Counted from the first letter of the stretch, positions 43,952 to 55,582 are shown. The stretch is DNA of 64,000 nt from Blastocladiella britannica (GCA_025349905.2 MU624551.1:1-64000), one strand, 5' to 3'. Notes: generated by a model from the sequence alone, not told the origin. Translations and numbers: made by a program.

Positions 43952-45764
43952 TCAGAACTTGATGCGAATGTTGTGGCCCTTGGCTTGCTGCTTCTGGTAC
44001 GGCTTGTACAGCACAAAGATCAAGGACAAGAACGCGAACCCGAGCAGCACAAACGTCAGCACCGTGTACGCGTACTGCAGCTGGCTGAGGTTGCGGATCA
44101 TGGCCACGAAAATGGCTACAATCAATTCATCTTTAGCCTGGTGCATTTCTTCCCAAAAAAACTATACAACGTACTCTGTGAGGAAGTGTACCGCGCATAA
44201 TCCGTGAACGCGGTGGTCGAAAACTGCGCGACCGCCAGCGAGCTAAACAAGATCAGCCCGACATTGAACACCATCGACGCCATCAGCGTTTCGCCAATGC
44301 GCATCGGGTGCACCGACATGAACAAGATACGCATTCCGACTTTCGTGGTGCCCTTGATCACGCACAGCTGCAGCCAGAACGTGAACACCGCGTACAGCGC
44401 CACCCCAACAAAGGGTACGTTGGACACTTGCACAAAGAAGCCGTTCAGGAACGTGGTCAAGGGCGCGGAGCCAAAGATCGGCGGGATCATGTACAGGCAA
44501 ATGTGCAGGAGCCAGAACAGGGACAGGAAGATGCTGAGAGGATCATGTTGTTTTGTATGTCAGAAGCTGGCACATGACAACAATAACAACAAAAAGAGGC
44601 AGTACCCAATAAACCCAACAAAGGCCTTGAACATATCCCAGAGAATATGCACGCCCGGGTTCTTGTAACTCAGTTCCAAGATCCGGTAATGTTCTTCCAG
44701 CAACATCACGTCCTTTTTGAACTGCGTCTCGCGCGATCGGAGCGTCCGGGCCTTCTTGTTGAACGTGGACCGCGCAAGTTTGGCCATGCCTTTGCGTTCG
44801 TCGTCCATTTCTTTCGCGGCCTCCATCAACAGCGTCGCTTGCTCGCCAATGATCTTTTTGCGCGTCGCGTACACGTCAGCCTTGATGGGCTTTGGCCGGT
44901 GCTTGAATTCCATCAGCAGGTCAAAGGGAAGCACGATCAGACCGACACCGGCAAATACTGAGAACAAGAGCCAGCCGATCAGCGTTGCAAACGCTACGGT
45001 GGCAATCAGGATCGAGACTTGGGTGTGGATCGTGTTGGTGGTCATGGCGCACTACGTGTTTTGATTGAGTTGGCGTGATCTCATTGGAAGAATAAATAGA
45101 AGGAAGCGTACAGCATTGTTGGCGCAGCTTCCCAGTCCGACCGCACCGCCGTCGACCAGCCCGGACGTGAGCGAGACGATGGGGAGGTCGACCCACCCGA
45201 GGAACTGCCACAGAATGAAATCGATGATGCAGATGATGATCAAGGTTGGAATGAGCCACTTGAATGCGTAAATAAACTGGCCTCCCGATGTCCTATATTT
45301 TTTTATGCGTTAGCTTGAGGATCTCCATCAACTGAAGAAGAAACAGTACGTGTTGTCGCTCTCACTGTCCTTGTCGTCCACGCCCTCGTAGTAGAACATG
45401 ACGAATGGAACCATGACCGCGCCCATGACCACGGTGGTGATGAAAAATACCATGTTTATAATGTACATGGGTAAACCTCCCGTGGCAATGTACTGGCCGC
45501 CTTGATTTGCAACATCGAGCGGGAGCAAAAAGATATTATAGCACGAGACGGAGAAGCCGAGGACCTTTAAAATTGATTGATCAATTTTTGAGTACACTAG
45601 TGTGCATTTCGAATGAATAGATAAAGACATACAACAATGAACTTGGGAAACCACGCAACCCACTTGTCGTCCGGGTGCTGAAAGTACACCAAAAAGTAGA
45701 CGGCGCCGAAGACCACGAGAATGCCAAACACAATCGACGTGATCAGCAGCACGATGTTGACCAT
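43952..45764 (-). CDS. LMBR1-like membrane protein, plant-type LIMR family
   Basis: Six exons (45764..45633, 45564..45350, 45292..45112, 45051..44606, 44533..44175, 44115..43952) encode 498 residues with about nine hydrophobic segments. The start VYFLVYFQHPDDKWVAWFPK, the following FLLPLDVANQ, the central cytosolic coiled region (about residues 210-290) and PFLMFYYEG-like VPFVMFYYEG all match the LIMR/LMBR1-like proteins of plants and protists. VHPMRIGETLMASMVFNVGL near the end is also diagnostic. LMBR1 proteins act as membrane receptors or channels of poorly known function. The similarity to the lysosomal cobalamin protein LMBRD1 is weaker, so that role is not assigned. Confidence 0.85.
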
Positions 45765-46021
45765 TTGTTGTTGTGCGATAATCGACTGCTGCCGGTGTAT
45801 TTTTGTGATCCGTTGCTTTCTTATTTCAAAATCACTCTTCTTGGGGCGGTCTCGCTGTCGGTTGGTTAATTAATTGAGTGAGGTTGGCCTTTGGGAGGAG
45901 AGCGTCGATTTTTTCCTTTTCACTTTTTTTTTTTTGCTGCACTTCAAGTCTTGGGAAATCCATCACGTGAAGTATTTTCCAATAAATTTCGCGTCTCTTT
46001 TGAAGTATCAAATAAATAAAA

Positions 46022-46497
46022 ATGTCCTTCTTTGGAGGGTACGCGCTCATTCTACTGCTACCGGTCAGGTCGTCACTCATACTGACCACAATGCAATAAC
46101 AGATCCTCGGCAACACCCTCGACCATGCCCTCGAACGAGGAGCGCGTGGCCCAAATTAAGCAGCAGCTACGCCAGGAGCTGGCCTTGTCCAACCTTCAGG
46201 AGCTTGTCAACAAGGTATATCCCCTTTATGGACTCGGGTCCAAAAACCAACTAAAATCATTTGAAAAGGTGGGCGAGAACTGCTACGCCAAATGCATCAC
46301 GACCCCCGGCGCCAAGCTGAGCTCAGGCGAGGAGACGTGCTTGGCAAAGTGCATGGACCGGTACATGGACGCCTTCAACGTGGTGGCCAAGTCGTACGAG
46401 TTGCGGGTGCGGGGTACGTAAACTCTTTCGTTGTCCTGAAGGCAGGCAATTGATTGATGTCTTTTATTCCACAGAGGAAATGACCAAGGGCAACTGA
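46022..46497 (+). CDS. TIM13: Mitochondrial import chaperone Tim13
   Basis: Four exons (46022..46038, 46103..46214, 46269..46413, 46475..46497) give 98 residues. The start is MSFFGG, and exon 1 is only 17 nt. The twin CX3C motif of small Tims is present as CYAKC and CLAKC, separated by ITTPGAKLSSGEET, followed by MDRYMDAFNVVAKSYELRVR, which is the Tim13-specific ending. With Tim8 it carries hydrophobic precursors across the intermembrane space to TIM22 or SAM. The length fits the family. A start at a later ATG in exon 2 would lose only a dispensable N-terminus. Confidence 0.92.
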
Positions 46498-46562
46498 GTG
46501 TCGCAATGCATGGATCAAATGAAATGAAAATGAAAAAAACAGTGTGTTTTTGCTTAGCATGA

Positions 46563-46586
46563 CAACGACGCAACGACGCAACGACG
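46563..46586. repeat. 8-bp tandem repeat in the Ist1 3' flank
   Basis: Three perfect copies of caacgacg, directly downstream of the Ist1 stop (minus strand, stop at 46594). A minor minisatellite. Confidence 0.8.
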
Positions 46587-46593
46587 CAATGGA

Positions 46594-48155
46594 CTACTTG
46601 CGATTCTTGAGCGCTTCGAACCGACGCGCGAGCTCGTCAAAGTCTGGTACCCCGTCACTACTTGCTCCTGCTCCGCTTCCACCACCGTGCGAAGTTGACG
46701 ACCCGGCTGGGGCATTGCTGGGAACATTAGGAAGATCGAGATCCTCATCGTCATCAACATCATCGCCATCGCCATCATCAGCCTTGTCCTTTTCGTCAGT
46801 GAGACCGAGAGGTGCGGCAGCAGCTGCCCGTTCCGTTCCCTGGGGTTGCTTGGCCTGTATTACCTAGTCAGAGGGGATCCTTTAAAGGACAAAAAGGGGA
46901 GGCGTACGTCTGGATGGGGCTGCATCCCAACCAAAGTGGAAGAAGCCGACGAGTACGGCGGTAGCGATGTCGACGGCATCATGGAAGGGCCACCACCACC
47001 GCCCATGGGTGAGGGCATGGGCATTGGCATGGGCATGGGTGTGGGCATCATGCTTGTCGGCGGCGGTTGCGGCATTTGCGGCGGCTGCATTTGAAACTGA
47101 TGCGGCATGCCCATGGGAATCGGCGTCCCGTCCATGTAATGCGTCGGCACGGGACCGCCAGGGGGCGGCGCAGCGCCATAGTACATGGGTGGACCCGGAG
47201 CCGGCGCTGCCGACGAAGCATACGGTTGCTGGAACTGTTGCTGCTGCTGCTGGCCAGTCGGAGCCACCGACACGGGGACAAACGAAGAGACCGAGGATGA
47301 GCTGGCGCCAGAGGGGTCGTCAGTAATGTACTGCGGGCCCTTGCGCAAGTGCGCCGACTTGGGGATCCGCGGCGGGCCAGCGAGCGCAGGGTTCACGGGC
47401 GTGTCGGCGGACGGTGTGTACCCGAATGCGCTGGCATCGTAGGCAGCGTACCCGTCCTATCATTTCTTTCTCTCTGAATGAGTTTCTGGACTGGTCCTCA
47501 ATGCCAAGAAATGAGAAATAGATGCCTTGCCAACAGTCGCAGGCGCCGGACCGCTGCCGGTAGCGACGGCCGATCCGCCGTACCCGTCCAGTTCATCGCC
47601 GCCGTCGTCTTCGGGCGCATCCCACTGGACATTGTACGCATTGGCGATCTCGCCCAAGTACGCGTTGACGAGTCGGCGCGAGGGCGCCTGTACTTTGAGC
47701 TTGGACACGACGCGGCGATTCACGATCCCGGCCCGGTCCTCGACCGCCGACGACGCCACGTCGCGGCCGTACTTGCCCGCCAGCAGCTCACGCACCGTGT
47801 GCAGTTCTTTCACTTCGGTCCGGGGCGCCGCATAGATCAGCGTGTGCACTGCTTCCAGGATGCCCGCGTCGGGGACCGCCATCGACTCGATCAGCGAGAA
47901 CCGGGCCAGGAGTAGTTCGCAGTACAGTTCCAGGACCTCCAGCGCCTCGGACGTGTTGTCCTCGCGGATCACGTTCTCGACCCGCACCCGCGCCGAGTCG
48001 ACTTTGCCGGCTTCCAGGAGCAGTGACAGTTCTTTACGCTGCTGGGCATTGAGCGAGGCTTTCTTTTGTTGCAAGAGCTTGAGGCGCTGGACGGCCAGGC
48101 GTAAGGTGACCTTGAGTCGAGTGGGCGAGAAGAGGAGTGCCGACGAGGGGGCCAT
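46594..48155 (-). CDS. IST1: Ist1-like ESCRT-III regulator of Vps4
   Basis: Three exons (48155..47535, 47456..46908, 46863..46594) give about 479 residues. The N-terminal 190 residues are the Ist1 helical domain: RLKVTLRLAVQRLKLLQQKK, RVRVENVIREDNTSEALEVLELYCELLLARF, and LVNAYLGEIANAYNV. A Pro/Gln/Met-rich middle with PMPMPMPMP-type runs and an acidic stretch lead to DFDELARRFEALKNRK, a C-terminal MIM-like helix that binds Vps4 MIT domains. Ist1 modulates ESCRT-III disassembly at endosomes and in abscission. Intron 1 is ambiguous: a GT donor (gttggc, 78 nt) or a GC donor (gcatct, 69 nt at 47525) are both in phase and differ by three residues. Intron 2 is the shortest seen (44 nt). Confidence 0.9.
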
Positions 48156-48217
48156 TTTAAAGATTTTGGGGTTCAAAACGAAAGAGTGGTGTGCGTGGCG
48201 TATTCATTCATTCAAGA

Positions 48218-49233
48218 ATGGTATTGGGACTGACCGCCTCGGCCGCCGCCTGCGCGCACTACTGCCTGGCCACGGTGCTGCTCCATACTCCCGCCTCAAC
48301 CAATGATGCCTGGCATTTCCTCTACTACCGCCACTTCCCGGTGCACCACCGCCGCCGCATGTCGGCCGTGCACCTGCTGCTGTCGTGGGGACTGGCCAAT
48401 TTCGCACGGCTTTCGGTAAAATTCAATCATTTTTTTCGTTTGATGGTCCCCACTGACAGCACTTATCGCAGAGACGACGATCAGCAGTACCGCCGCCAGC
48501 TCGCCCATCTTGGTCGGTGCTTCCGCGACTGACCCTGTCCACCTGGTTGCACATGGAGGGAGTCCACGCGATGGGACTGGTCGTTCTTTACGTGCTGCAC
48601 CACCGACAACATGACGGCAATGCTGAGGAAATCGATGACGAAGGCGACCCGGCCGCTCGAGCAACAGCACGCAAGATCGTGCGCCGATTGAAACGGGACG
48701 ACAACGTCGAGGTTGTCGACCACGACGCGTGCCTGATCTGCCTTGGCACTGCCGCCGCCGTCTCCACCGCCGCCGAGGATGCAGACTGCGGCTCAGATCC
48801 GCCACCAGTACCGCCAGAAATGCTGGCATCGCAGTGCCCGGCCCACCACGCGTTCCACCGCACCTGCCTCGAGCGCTACGTTACCTTTTCGCTAACTACG
48901 GGACATTCGCGAACTGGGAATGTGCGGTGCCCGACCTGCCGAGCTCCACTGGTACGCGGCGGCACTGGCACCACCCGGAAACCTTCTGGTTGGGTACCTG
49001 CAATTTTTTCGTGGGATCGCGTGCACAAATGGATCCGCGCGCGGATCCGCGCATGGAAACGGTTCGTGGCAGCGATCGGTCGTCGCGAGCGGTGGTGGGT
49101 GGCCGGATCCGCGTATATCCACGACTCGCCGGCGGCTATGGCTCGTGGCGCCGTCTCGGGAATGTGTGCGGCGCTTGCGATTCGGCATTTCCGGGCAACG
49201 CAGCGGCGGTCGGCAGCTGCGTTGGGCGAGTGA
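48218..49233 (+). CDS. RING-finger membrane protein
   Basis: Two exons (48218..48415, 48472..49233) encode 319 residues. The N-terminus is hydrophobic ([20 protein letters not shown]), with further segments around [18 protein letters not shown] and [20 protein letters not shown] follows: CLICLG, a spacer of about 35 residues, then [16 protein letters not shown] and CPTCRAPL. The Cys/His spacing fits an E3 ligase RING with an enlarged first loop. The C-terminal 80 residues are Arg/Trp-rich. No specific orthologue was recognised; membrane-bound ubiquitin ligase is the likely role. Confidence 0.75.
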
Positions 49234-49481
49234 GTCTCTTCGGTTTGCGGATCGACCCCCAAAGTTGCCATATCGATCGAAGGAATGAAGGTCCGAGATT
49301 GTTCTTGGTTTATCGCAGAAATTCACGCGAGATCAGCGTGCACATGGCCCTAGCACGCGAGAGGACTGGCAAGAGGCCACTTTGGTGCGGCGGCAGGCGC
49401 AGTCCAAGTTTGGCTCAAAGCCATCGCGAACAAGTGAATCAAGCATTTCTCTTTCGAGAATGGCAACTCACGAAAGTAATC

Positions 49482-50448
49482 ATGATCGCACTCCGCGCCA
49501 CTCGCTCGGTACTGCCCACTTGGATGCCCCGTGCTGGGCTTGCTCCGCTTGGCCACCACCGTTGGATGAGCGTTACCATCACCACCCCTGGAACTGGAAC
49601 TGGCACTGGAACCACCGAAGCAACGACAGCAACCACCCCGGCCGCACGCCGTATTCCGATCTACACACGCACCGGCGACAAGGGCTCGTCGTCTCTGTTC
49701 ACCGGCGAGCGGCGCGCCAAAGACGACGTGGTGTTTGAGGCGCTTGGCGCCACGGACGAGCTGAGCAGCGCTTTGGGTCTCGCGCGCGAGTACTGTGTCG
49801 ACGCTGGAAACGACTTGCACGGGCAGCTGGAGATGGCACGTTCCTTATATCGAGTGGATTGACGGGAAGGTGTGCTTAAATACACTGTCTGGCTTTAGAT
49901 CCAATGCTTGTTGCAGGACGCCGGCAGCAACATTGCCACGCCGCGGACGTTCGAGTCGCAGGCGCACTTGGGTATATATGCCCTATTCCGTTTATGTGAC
50001 GGATCATTAACAATGTAAGTCAACCAGCACGCACCGAGTTTGATATGGACGGCGAACACGCCCGATCGCTGGAGCAGTGGATCGACGAGCTCGAGAACCG
50101 CGGCCTGCCGCCCCTGCGCAACTTTATTCTTCCGGTCTGTCCATTTTTCTTACTGATCCAGTTGCCAGTATTCTCATTTCCCATTTTTTGAATTAGTCTG
50201 GAGGCAAGGCCGCCGCAACCTTACACCTGTCGCGGTCCATTTGCCGCCGGGCCGAGCGCCGGATCACCTCACTGGTGCACGATGGCGAGACGTCGCCCTC
50301 GGTTGCTCGGTACCTGAACCGTCTGAGCGACTACTTGTTTACGGCCGCTCGGTACGCGGCATTCAAGGAAGGACGGCCCGAGCAAGTGTATCGCCGGCTC
50401 CGGCACCGTACCTCCGCCACTGCAACCACAGAAAAGGCAAAGGAATAA
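49482..50448 (+). CDS. MMAB: Cob(I)alamin adenosyltransferase, PduO/MMAB type
   Basis: Four exons (49482..49835, 49899..49971, 50028..50134, 50197..50448) give 261 residues. A basic presequence ([19 protein letters not shown]) suggests mitochondria. The ATP-binding motif is [18 protein letters not shown], followed by [14 protein letters not shown]. After the first intron come [15 protein letters not shown], then [20 protein letters not shown] and RRAERR, all as in human MMAB. The enzyme makes adenosylcobalamin for methylmalonyl-C​oA mutase. The first intron (49836..49898) begins with GC (gcacgt...ctttag); no GT donor restores the motif LEM-IQC. Identification is firm. Confidence 0.93.
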
Positions 50449-50500
50449 TAATTTGTTTATGTTACAAACCACCCTGCAAGAAAACGCACCCCCCTTTTCT

Positions 50501-52978
50501 CTACAACGCCTTGTAAGTGGCCTCAATGTCGGCCTTGTACTTGGCCACAATGTTACGGCGCTGCAGTTTCATGGCGGCCGTCAGCAGCTCGTTCTGCGGC
50601 GTCCACTCGGTGTCGCACAGAATCACCGCCTTCATGTACTCGGCCGCGGCCAAGTCGTTGTTTTTCGCAATCTTGGCCAGATCTTTGACCACCGCGTCAC
50701 GAACCGCCTGCGTCTTGCACATTTCCTCGACGCTGACGGCATTCACGTCAATGCCCAACGACCCCGCCAGCGTCTTGAGCATGGGCACGTTCGGGTTGGC
50801 AATGCAGATCGCATGGTACCGGTCCGGGTCGGCGTACACGGCGACGCGCGCAAAGTAGTGGCACGACGCGTAAATCGACTCGAGCTTCTCCAGCGCAATG
50901 TACTCGGCATTGGCCAGCTTGATCAGGTTCTTGGCACGGTCAATAATCGCAAACGTGCCGTCCGGGTGCATCCGCGCAATGTCACCGGTGCGCAACCACC
51001 CGTCCGCGGTCAGAACCTCGGCCGTCAGCTCGGGCTGCTTGTAGTAGCCACGGGTCACCGCGGGACCACGAAGCCACACCTCGCCGCACGGCGGGTCGGC
51101 GGTCGCATCGTACCCGGCCTCGGGAACCGACACCAGCTTGAGCTCCATGGACGGCAACGGACCACCCACGTTCTTGGTCAGGAACGAGTACTCGGGCGTG
51201 CGCGCGGCCGTCAGGCCCGACGACTCGGTCATACCATAGCCTTGAATCTGATCATTTTTGTGTATATGAGTTTGTGTTTTGGCCAAAAAAAAAAAAAAAA
51301 AGAACATACCAAAGGGCAAATGACGGCGGAAATAAACAAGTGCGTGTCGGCCGAGAGCGGCGCGCCACCTGAGACCGCGAGCCGGAGCCGCCCACCGGTC
51401 TCCTGGCGAACTTTGTTGAACACGAGCGAGTCGGGCACAAACGAGTACGTCGACCCTTTCACGATCTGCATCTTCTTGAGGCTCAGGGCCGCGTTGAACG
51501 CCGCCTGAATTGTGCGCGGCATGCTGCGCATCTTGGCCTCGACGCCCTTCTTGATCGAGTCCCAGACCGCCGGAACGCCCACCATCACCGTCGGCTGCAG
51601 CGTCTTGATGTCGCCGTGGCAGTGGCGCATGGACTATTTTCATATTTTTTCGTGAGTTTTCCTTGTTGAAGAATTGGCAAAATAAGAAGAAGTAGAGCGT
51701 GCAGCATCGGTAAGAGTCTTGGGCGAGCCGTAGCCAAGAGAGACGCCGCGGTAAATGCAGTACGTCTCAATCAGCAGCTCGAGCACGTGGGCGAGCGGCA
51801 GGTACGCAAGGTACACGTCCGCGTCCGTGAGCATGGCGTTGACCACGACCGCAGCACCGGCGACGGCTGCCACCATGTTGGAGTGGGAGAGCTCGACGCC
51901 CTTTGGGTTTCTGTTAATCAAAGGATGAGCAAAATGGATCCAATAACACAAAAAAATGGTTAGCGTACCCCGTTGATCCAGACGTGTACATGATGCACGC
52001 GAGGTCCTCGGGCTTGGACTGCTTGCGCTCGGCCGGGTTCAAGGTCCCCAGCGCCGTGACATTGTCGAGCGAGATGATGGTCACGTCCGGGTGTGCCGCC
52101 TTGGCCTTTTCCACGACCGCCGCGTCCACATCGCCGTCGTAAATCACAGTCTTGAGCGTCGGCGCGTGCGGCAAAATGTGGTCCACCAGCATCTTGACCG
52201 CGGACCCGTTGGCAAAGATCGCGTGCACCTCGGCCTCGTTGACCGAGTACAGCAGACCCTTGGCGCCCAGCGTGTCGTACGCTGTGGTGACGACCAGATC
52301 CTGCGACCAGGCGCCGTGTGCGACCAGGGTCCACTCGCGTCTATTCAAAATTTGCGGTGAGTAAGTGTGATGACGTCACGTAAATATGCTCAGGCACCGC
52401 AGCGAGCCAACGCCAGATCAATCAATCAAAAAGCAATGAAATGAAAAAAAAAACACATACGCCGTGGCAGCCGAAATGCAAAGCTTCCCCGACACACCCA
52501 AGTGACGAAGCCCGGCGCCGATCTTGGCGGCCATGTCGCACGCGTCCTCGGCTGACATCCACTCGTACTGGCCCATCTCATAGTACGTCCACTCCTTCTT
52601 TTGCGAGATCTTCTCGGTCCCGACCACCTTCTCAATGATCTTCTCCTCCTTCACCAGCCGCACCAGCTTGCGCCGGCCCAGCGCTTGCCGGTGCGGGTGG
52701 TGCAGCTTGGCGTACGGAAAGATATCGCCCAGCGTGGTGATCTCGAACCCCTCGATCGACGACGGCGGCTGCGTGACGAGGCCCTCGGCGGCAACACGGT
52801 GGCGGATCGTGGCCGACTCGCCCGGAGATGTGGCCGGGATCGAGATGGTCGCGCCGCCGGTCGGGGGAACCGTGGGGGCGGCAAGGTTACGGTTGCGGTG
52901 GTACATGGCGGCGGCAGCAACTGAAGCAGATGCGGTGACGGCGACGGCGGCGGCAGCAGCGGTTTGACTGGCCGACAT
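50501..52978 (-). CDS. Long-chain acyl-CoA synthetase
   Basis: Five exons (52978..52461, 52340..51969, 51910..51703, 51633..51310, 51247..50501) encode 722 residues. An Ala-rich hydrophobic N-terminus could be a membrane anchor. The AMP-binding signature is MYTSGSTG-NPKGVELSH, split by intron 2; further motifs are YLPLAHVLELLIE, PTVMVGVPAVWDSIKKGV, GYGMTESSG and WLRTGDIARMHPDGTFAIIDRAKN. The order matches eukaryotic ACSL/Faa enzymes that activate C12-C20 fatty acids at ER, peroxisome or lipid droplets. Intron 1 (120 nt) is the longest in the window. Intron 3 (51634..51702) has a GC donor (gcacgc), required for TLTDA-SMRHCHGD continuity. A terminal KAL does not look like a peroxisomal signal beyond chance similarity. 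Confidence 0.93.
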
Positions 52979-53809
52979 TGCTCTTTGTTTGTTAAGCTTT
53001 GGGTGTTGGAGCTTGAAGAGGCGAAGCAAAAGGGGAGGGCCCACTACTACTTATAACTTTTGAAATCCACAACGTACGCGGGGAGGGTATGGTAGTGTCT
53101 AGTATAGCGTCGGCCCGAGCCTGTATCTAATGCTCTGTCGTCACTTTCTTGACTTGTCGAGTGAGCTGCGCGTGCGTGCAAGTTCTCTTTTTGCAAAGAA
53201 TGGCCGCAACGAGTGCCCAGGGGCACGCCGGCGCTCTTTGTACTCGCAGAATTGGCCACCCAACGCGCCACTGCGGCACCAGTTTTATTTTTAGTTGGCT
53301 TAGTGATGTGGGTGCATGATGCATTCCCATTTATCTCGCTCTTTTTTTTCCCATAATTTTTTGCATAATTTGATTTATACTTGGGATTGGCCTTGGCCTC
53401 CGTCTTGCCAACAAAGATTCGCAGCGACAACGACGACAATTGCGCTGTGGTCGGGCACGATCACACCGGAAAATTCATAAAGAGGCTTTGTATCTTCGAT
53501 CGAAAACGACAAAAAGGATTGGGTTGCCATTGCCGTGCGTGCGTGCGCCTCTGGCCCGCAAGACATGCCAAGGGTACGCACAAATACACGTCCGTATTAT
53601 GGAAACCCTCTCAAAAATACAAACCAAAAAAGGAAGCGCCTTATAACCGGCAACAATCACTGGACTCGTACTCGTCGGCCTCTGATCGCCGCGGCTCGAC
53701 GGTGGCACCCCCATCGCGCCGCCGGACCCACAGCGGAAGAGCTGCCTCGTCCTCTTCCTCACCTTCTTCTTACAAAAGCTTCTCTAACAGCTCTGGCGAC
53801 TCCTTTGCC
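52979..53809. other. Spacer between acyl-CoA synthetase and the CatSper-like gene
   Basis: About 830 nt holding the promoters of two divergent genes. The frame of the channel gene is open for over 400 nt upstream of its first in-frame ATG, but most of that is probably leader. A possible 9-nt first exon (53565..53573, ATG CCA AGG) with a clean gtacgc donor and aaaaag acceptor (53574..53632) would add about 60 Ser-rich residues to the channel. No other gene was supported. Confidence 0.5.
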
Positions 53810-55533
53810 ATGTCCTCGTCCCGCCGGTCTGGATCAATCAGCCTCTCCATTGCGAAATCCGACATGGAAACTACGGACGGCGCGGGCGGCGATATCGCTT
53901 TTATGCGAGGGCTCTCGGAATCGTCGTGGATCCGTCAACAGGTGTATGCGATCGTGTCGCACGGCGGATTCAATACCGCCATCTTGTTTGTCATTATGCT
54001 CAACACCGCACTACTGGCGGTTCAAACTACGCCCACGCTCAATGCTAATTATGGTACTTTATTTGTTTGAATGGTTTTTTTTCGGAGTGGCTCAAGGAGT
54101 ATTTTGACGTTGCTTGGAATGGGAAATTGGACTGCAATTATAGGCTGGTACTTGACGGTCCTTGATCAGATCTTTCTGGGCATTTATCTCATGGAAACGG
54201 GGCTCAAGTTGTCCGTCTATCTGACGGCGTATTTCAAGTCGGGATGGAATGTCTTTGGTATATATATGTCCTTTTTTACGTATTGCCTGGTTTGAGCGAC
54301 TCACCATGGATATAATTGTAGATTTTATCATTGTCGTGACATCGGTGGTATCGTTTGCGCTCCCATATTTAGCTGGAGCCGTGATTTCATTCAATCCAAG
54401 GGTACAAATCTTTATATCCACTCGGAGGACTTGTTTAAATGATGATCCAATAATAAAAAAATAACAGATCATCCGACTGGTCCGCGTGTTTCGAGCGTTC
54501 CGCGCCGTCCGATCCTTACGAGCGCTTCGCGCAATCTCGTTCCTCCGTAGCCTCCAAGTGCTGGTGGCGACGCTGTTGAAATCGATTCCGGCCATGTCGT
54601 CCATCGTATCGCTGGCTTTTCTCGTTCTTTGTACGCATACACTGATCCAACTCAAATTTCAGTACTTGACAACTGAGTCTACAATTGCAAAAAAAATATA
54701 TATATATACCAGACATTTTCGCGGTGATCGCGCGATCCCTGTACGGCAACGTGGACAAGTGGCGGTTTGGGCACATTGGCAACACGTTGTTCCGATTATT
54801 TGCAGTGCTCACGCTCGACGACTGGTCCACCATCTACCTCGACAACCGAGAGGTCGCGCCGGACATGTTTTTCTTCTTGTTTGTGTTTGTGTTGCTGGAG
54901 GCGTTCATCTTTCTCAAGCACGTCGTTTACCCATGGATTCGGATCCGCTGTGACTGACCATCATAACAAATACGTAGTCTCTTTGTGGCCGTCATCGTAA
55001 GCAACCTCGACCAGCAAGGCGAGGCCGAGCAACGATCGCTCAAACGACTCCTGGGTCCACGTTCCAAGTCCGCCAACCCCGACGATCCTTCTGGTGGCCA
55101 GCGCCAGCGACGACGAGACACCGCTGGTAGTGGAGATCCCGACGCCCAGCAACAAGCGTACGACGAGTCAAATGACGGCACCCAACCAACGCTTCCGCCA
55201 GCAGGAGCGCTGCACGGCATGTTTGAGGCCGAATGGGGGATCGACGCGTACTACCCTCCGTACGTGCCCTTACGCACTAAAGTGCTGGCGGGGGACTATT
55301 TCGCGCTGTGCGCGACACTGGAACGGAACATGCAATACTACGGGTCACAGTCGCTGGTCATTGACGATTTGGTGGTCCTGGCCAAGGGCGGCGAGCTGGA
55401 TCCGGGGGGAGTTGGTGGTACGGGCGCTGGTTCGATTGGTGGAGAGGTAAGATCCACCAATGCGGGTGGCAGTGGAGCTCGATCTGGGCCCGTGACTGGC
55501 ATTGGGAGCACCAGTGCTGGCGGTGGGTCATAA
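53810..55533 (+). CDS. CatSper-like voltage-gated cation channel (single six-TM domain)
   Basis: Six exons (53810..54053, 54144..54257, 54322..54401, 54468..54630, 54713..54917, 54978..55533) give 453 residues with one six-helix channel domain. S1 is FNTAILFVIMLNTALLAVQT, and S2 has FLGIYLMETGLKLSVYL. S4 has arginines at every third place (IIRLVRVFRAFRAVRSLRAL). The pore is TLFRLFAVLTLDDWSTIYLD, with the T-x-D-x-W filter of CatSper (closest in wording to CatSper1). S6 is EAFIFL-NLFVAVIVSNLDQ. The last intron (54918..54977) needs a GC donor (gcacgt) to give FIFLN-LFV. CatSper is the sperm Ca2+ channel of animals and also occurs in some flagellated fungi, so a zoospore or gamete role is likely. 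The N-terminus may extend upstream to 53565. The C-terminal 185 residues are hydrophilic. Confidence 0.85.
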
Positions 55534-55582
55534 TAAATAAACATATTGATAAAGCAAAATCGATCCCTGTATATTATTTCGG

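Noticed and set aside
43952..45764. Lysosomal cobalamin transporter LMBRD1, linked to the nearby MMAB gene
   Set aside because: The motifs match plant-type LIMR much better than LMBRD1, so a B12 gene pair is not supported.
53047..53439. 130-codon minus-strand frame upstream of the channel gene
   Set aside because: It begins with TTG, has no domain, and lies in a promoter region.
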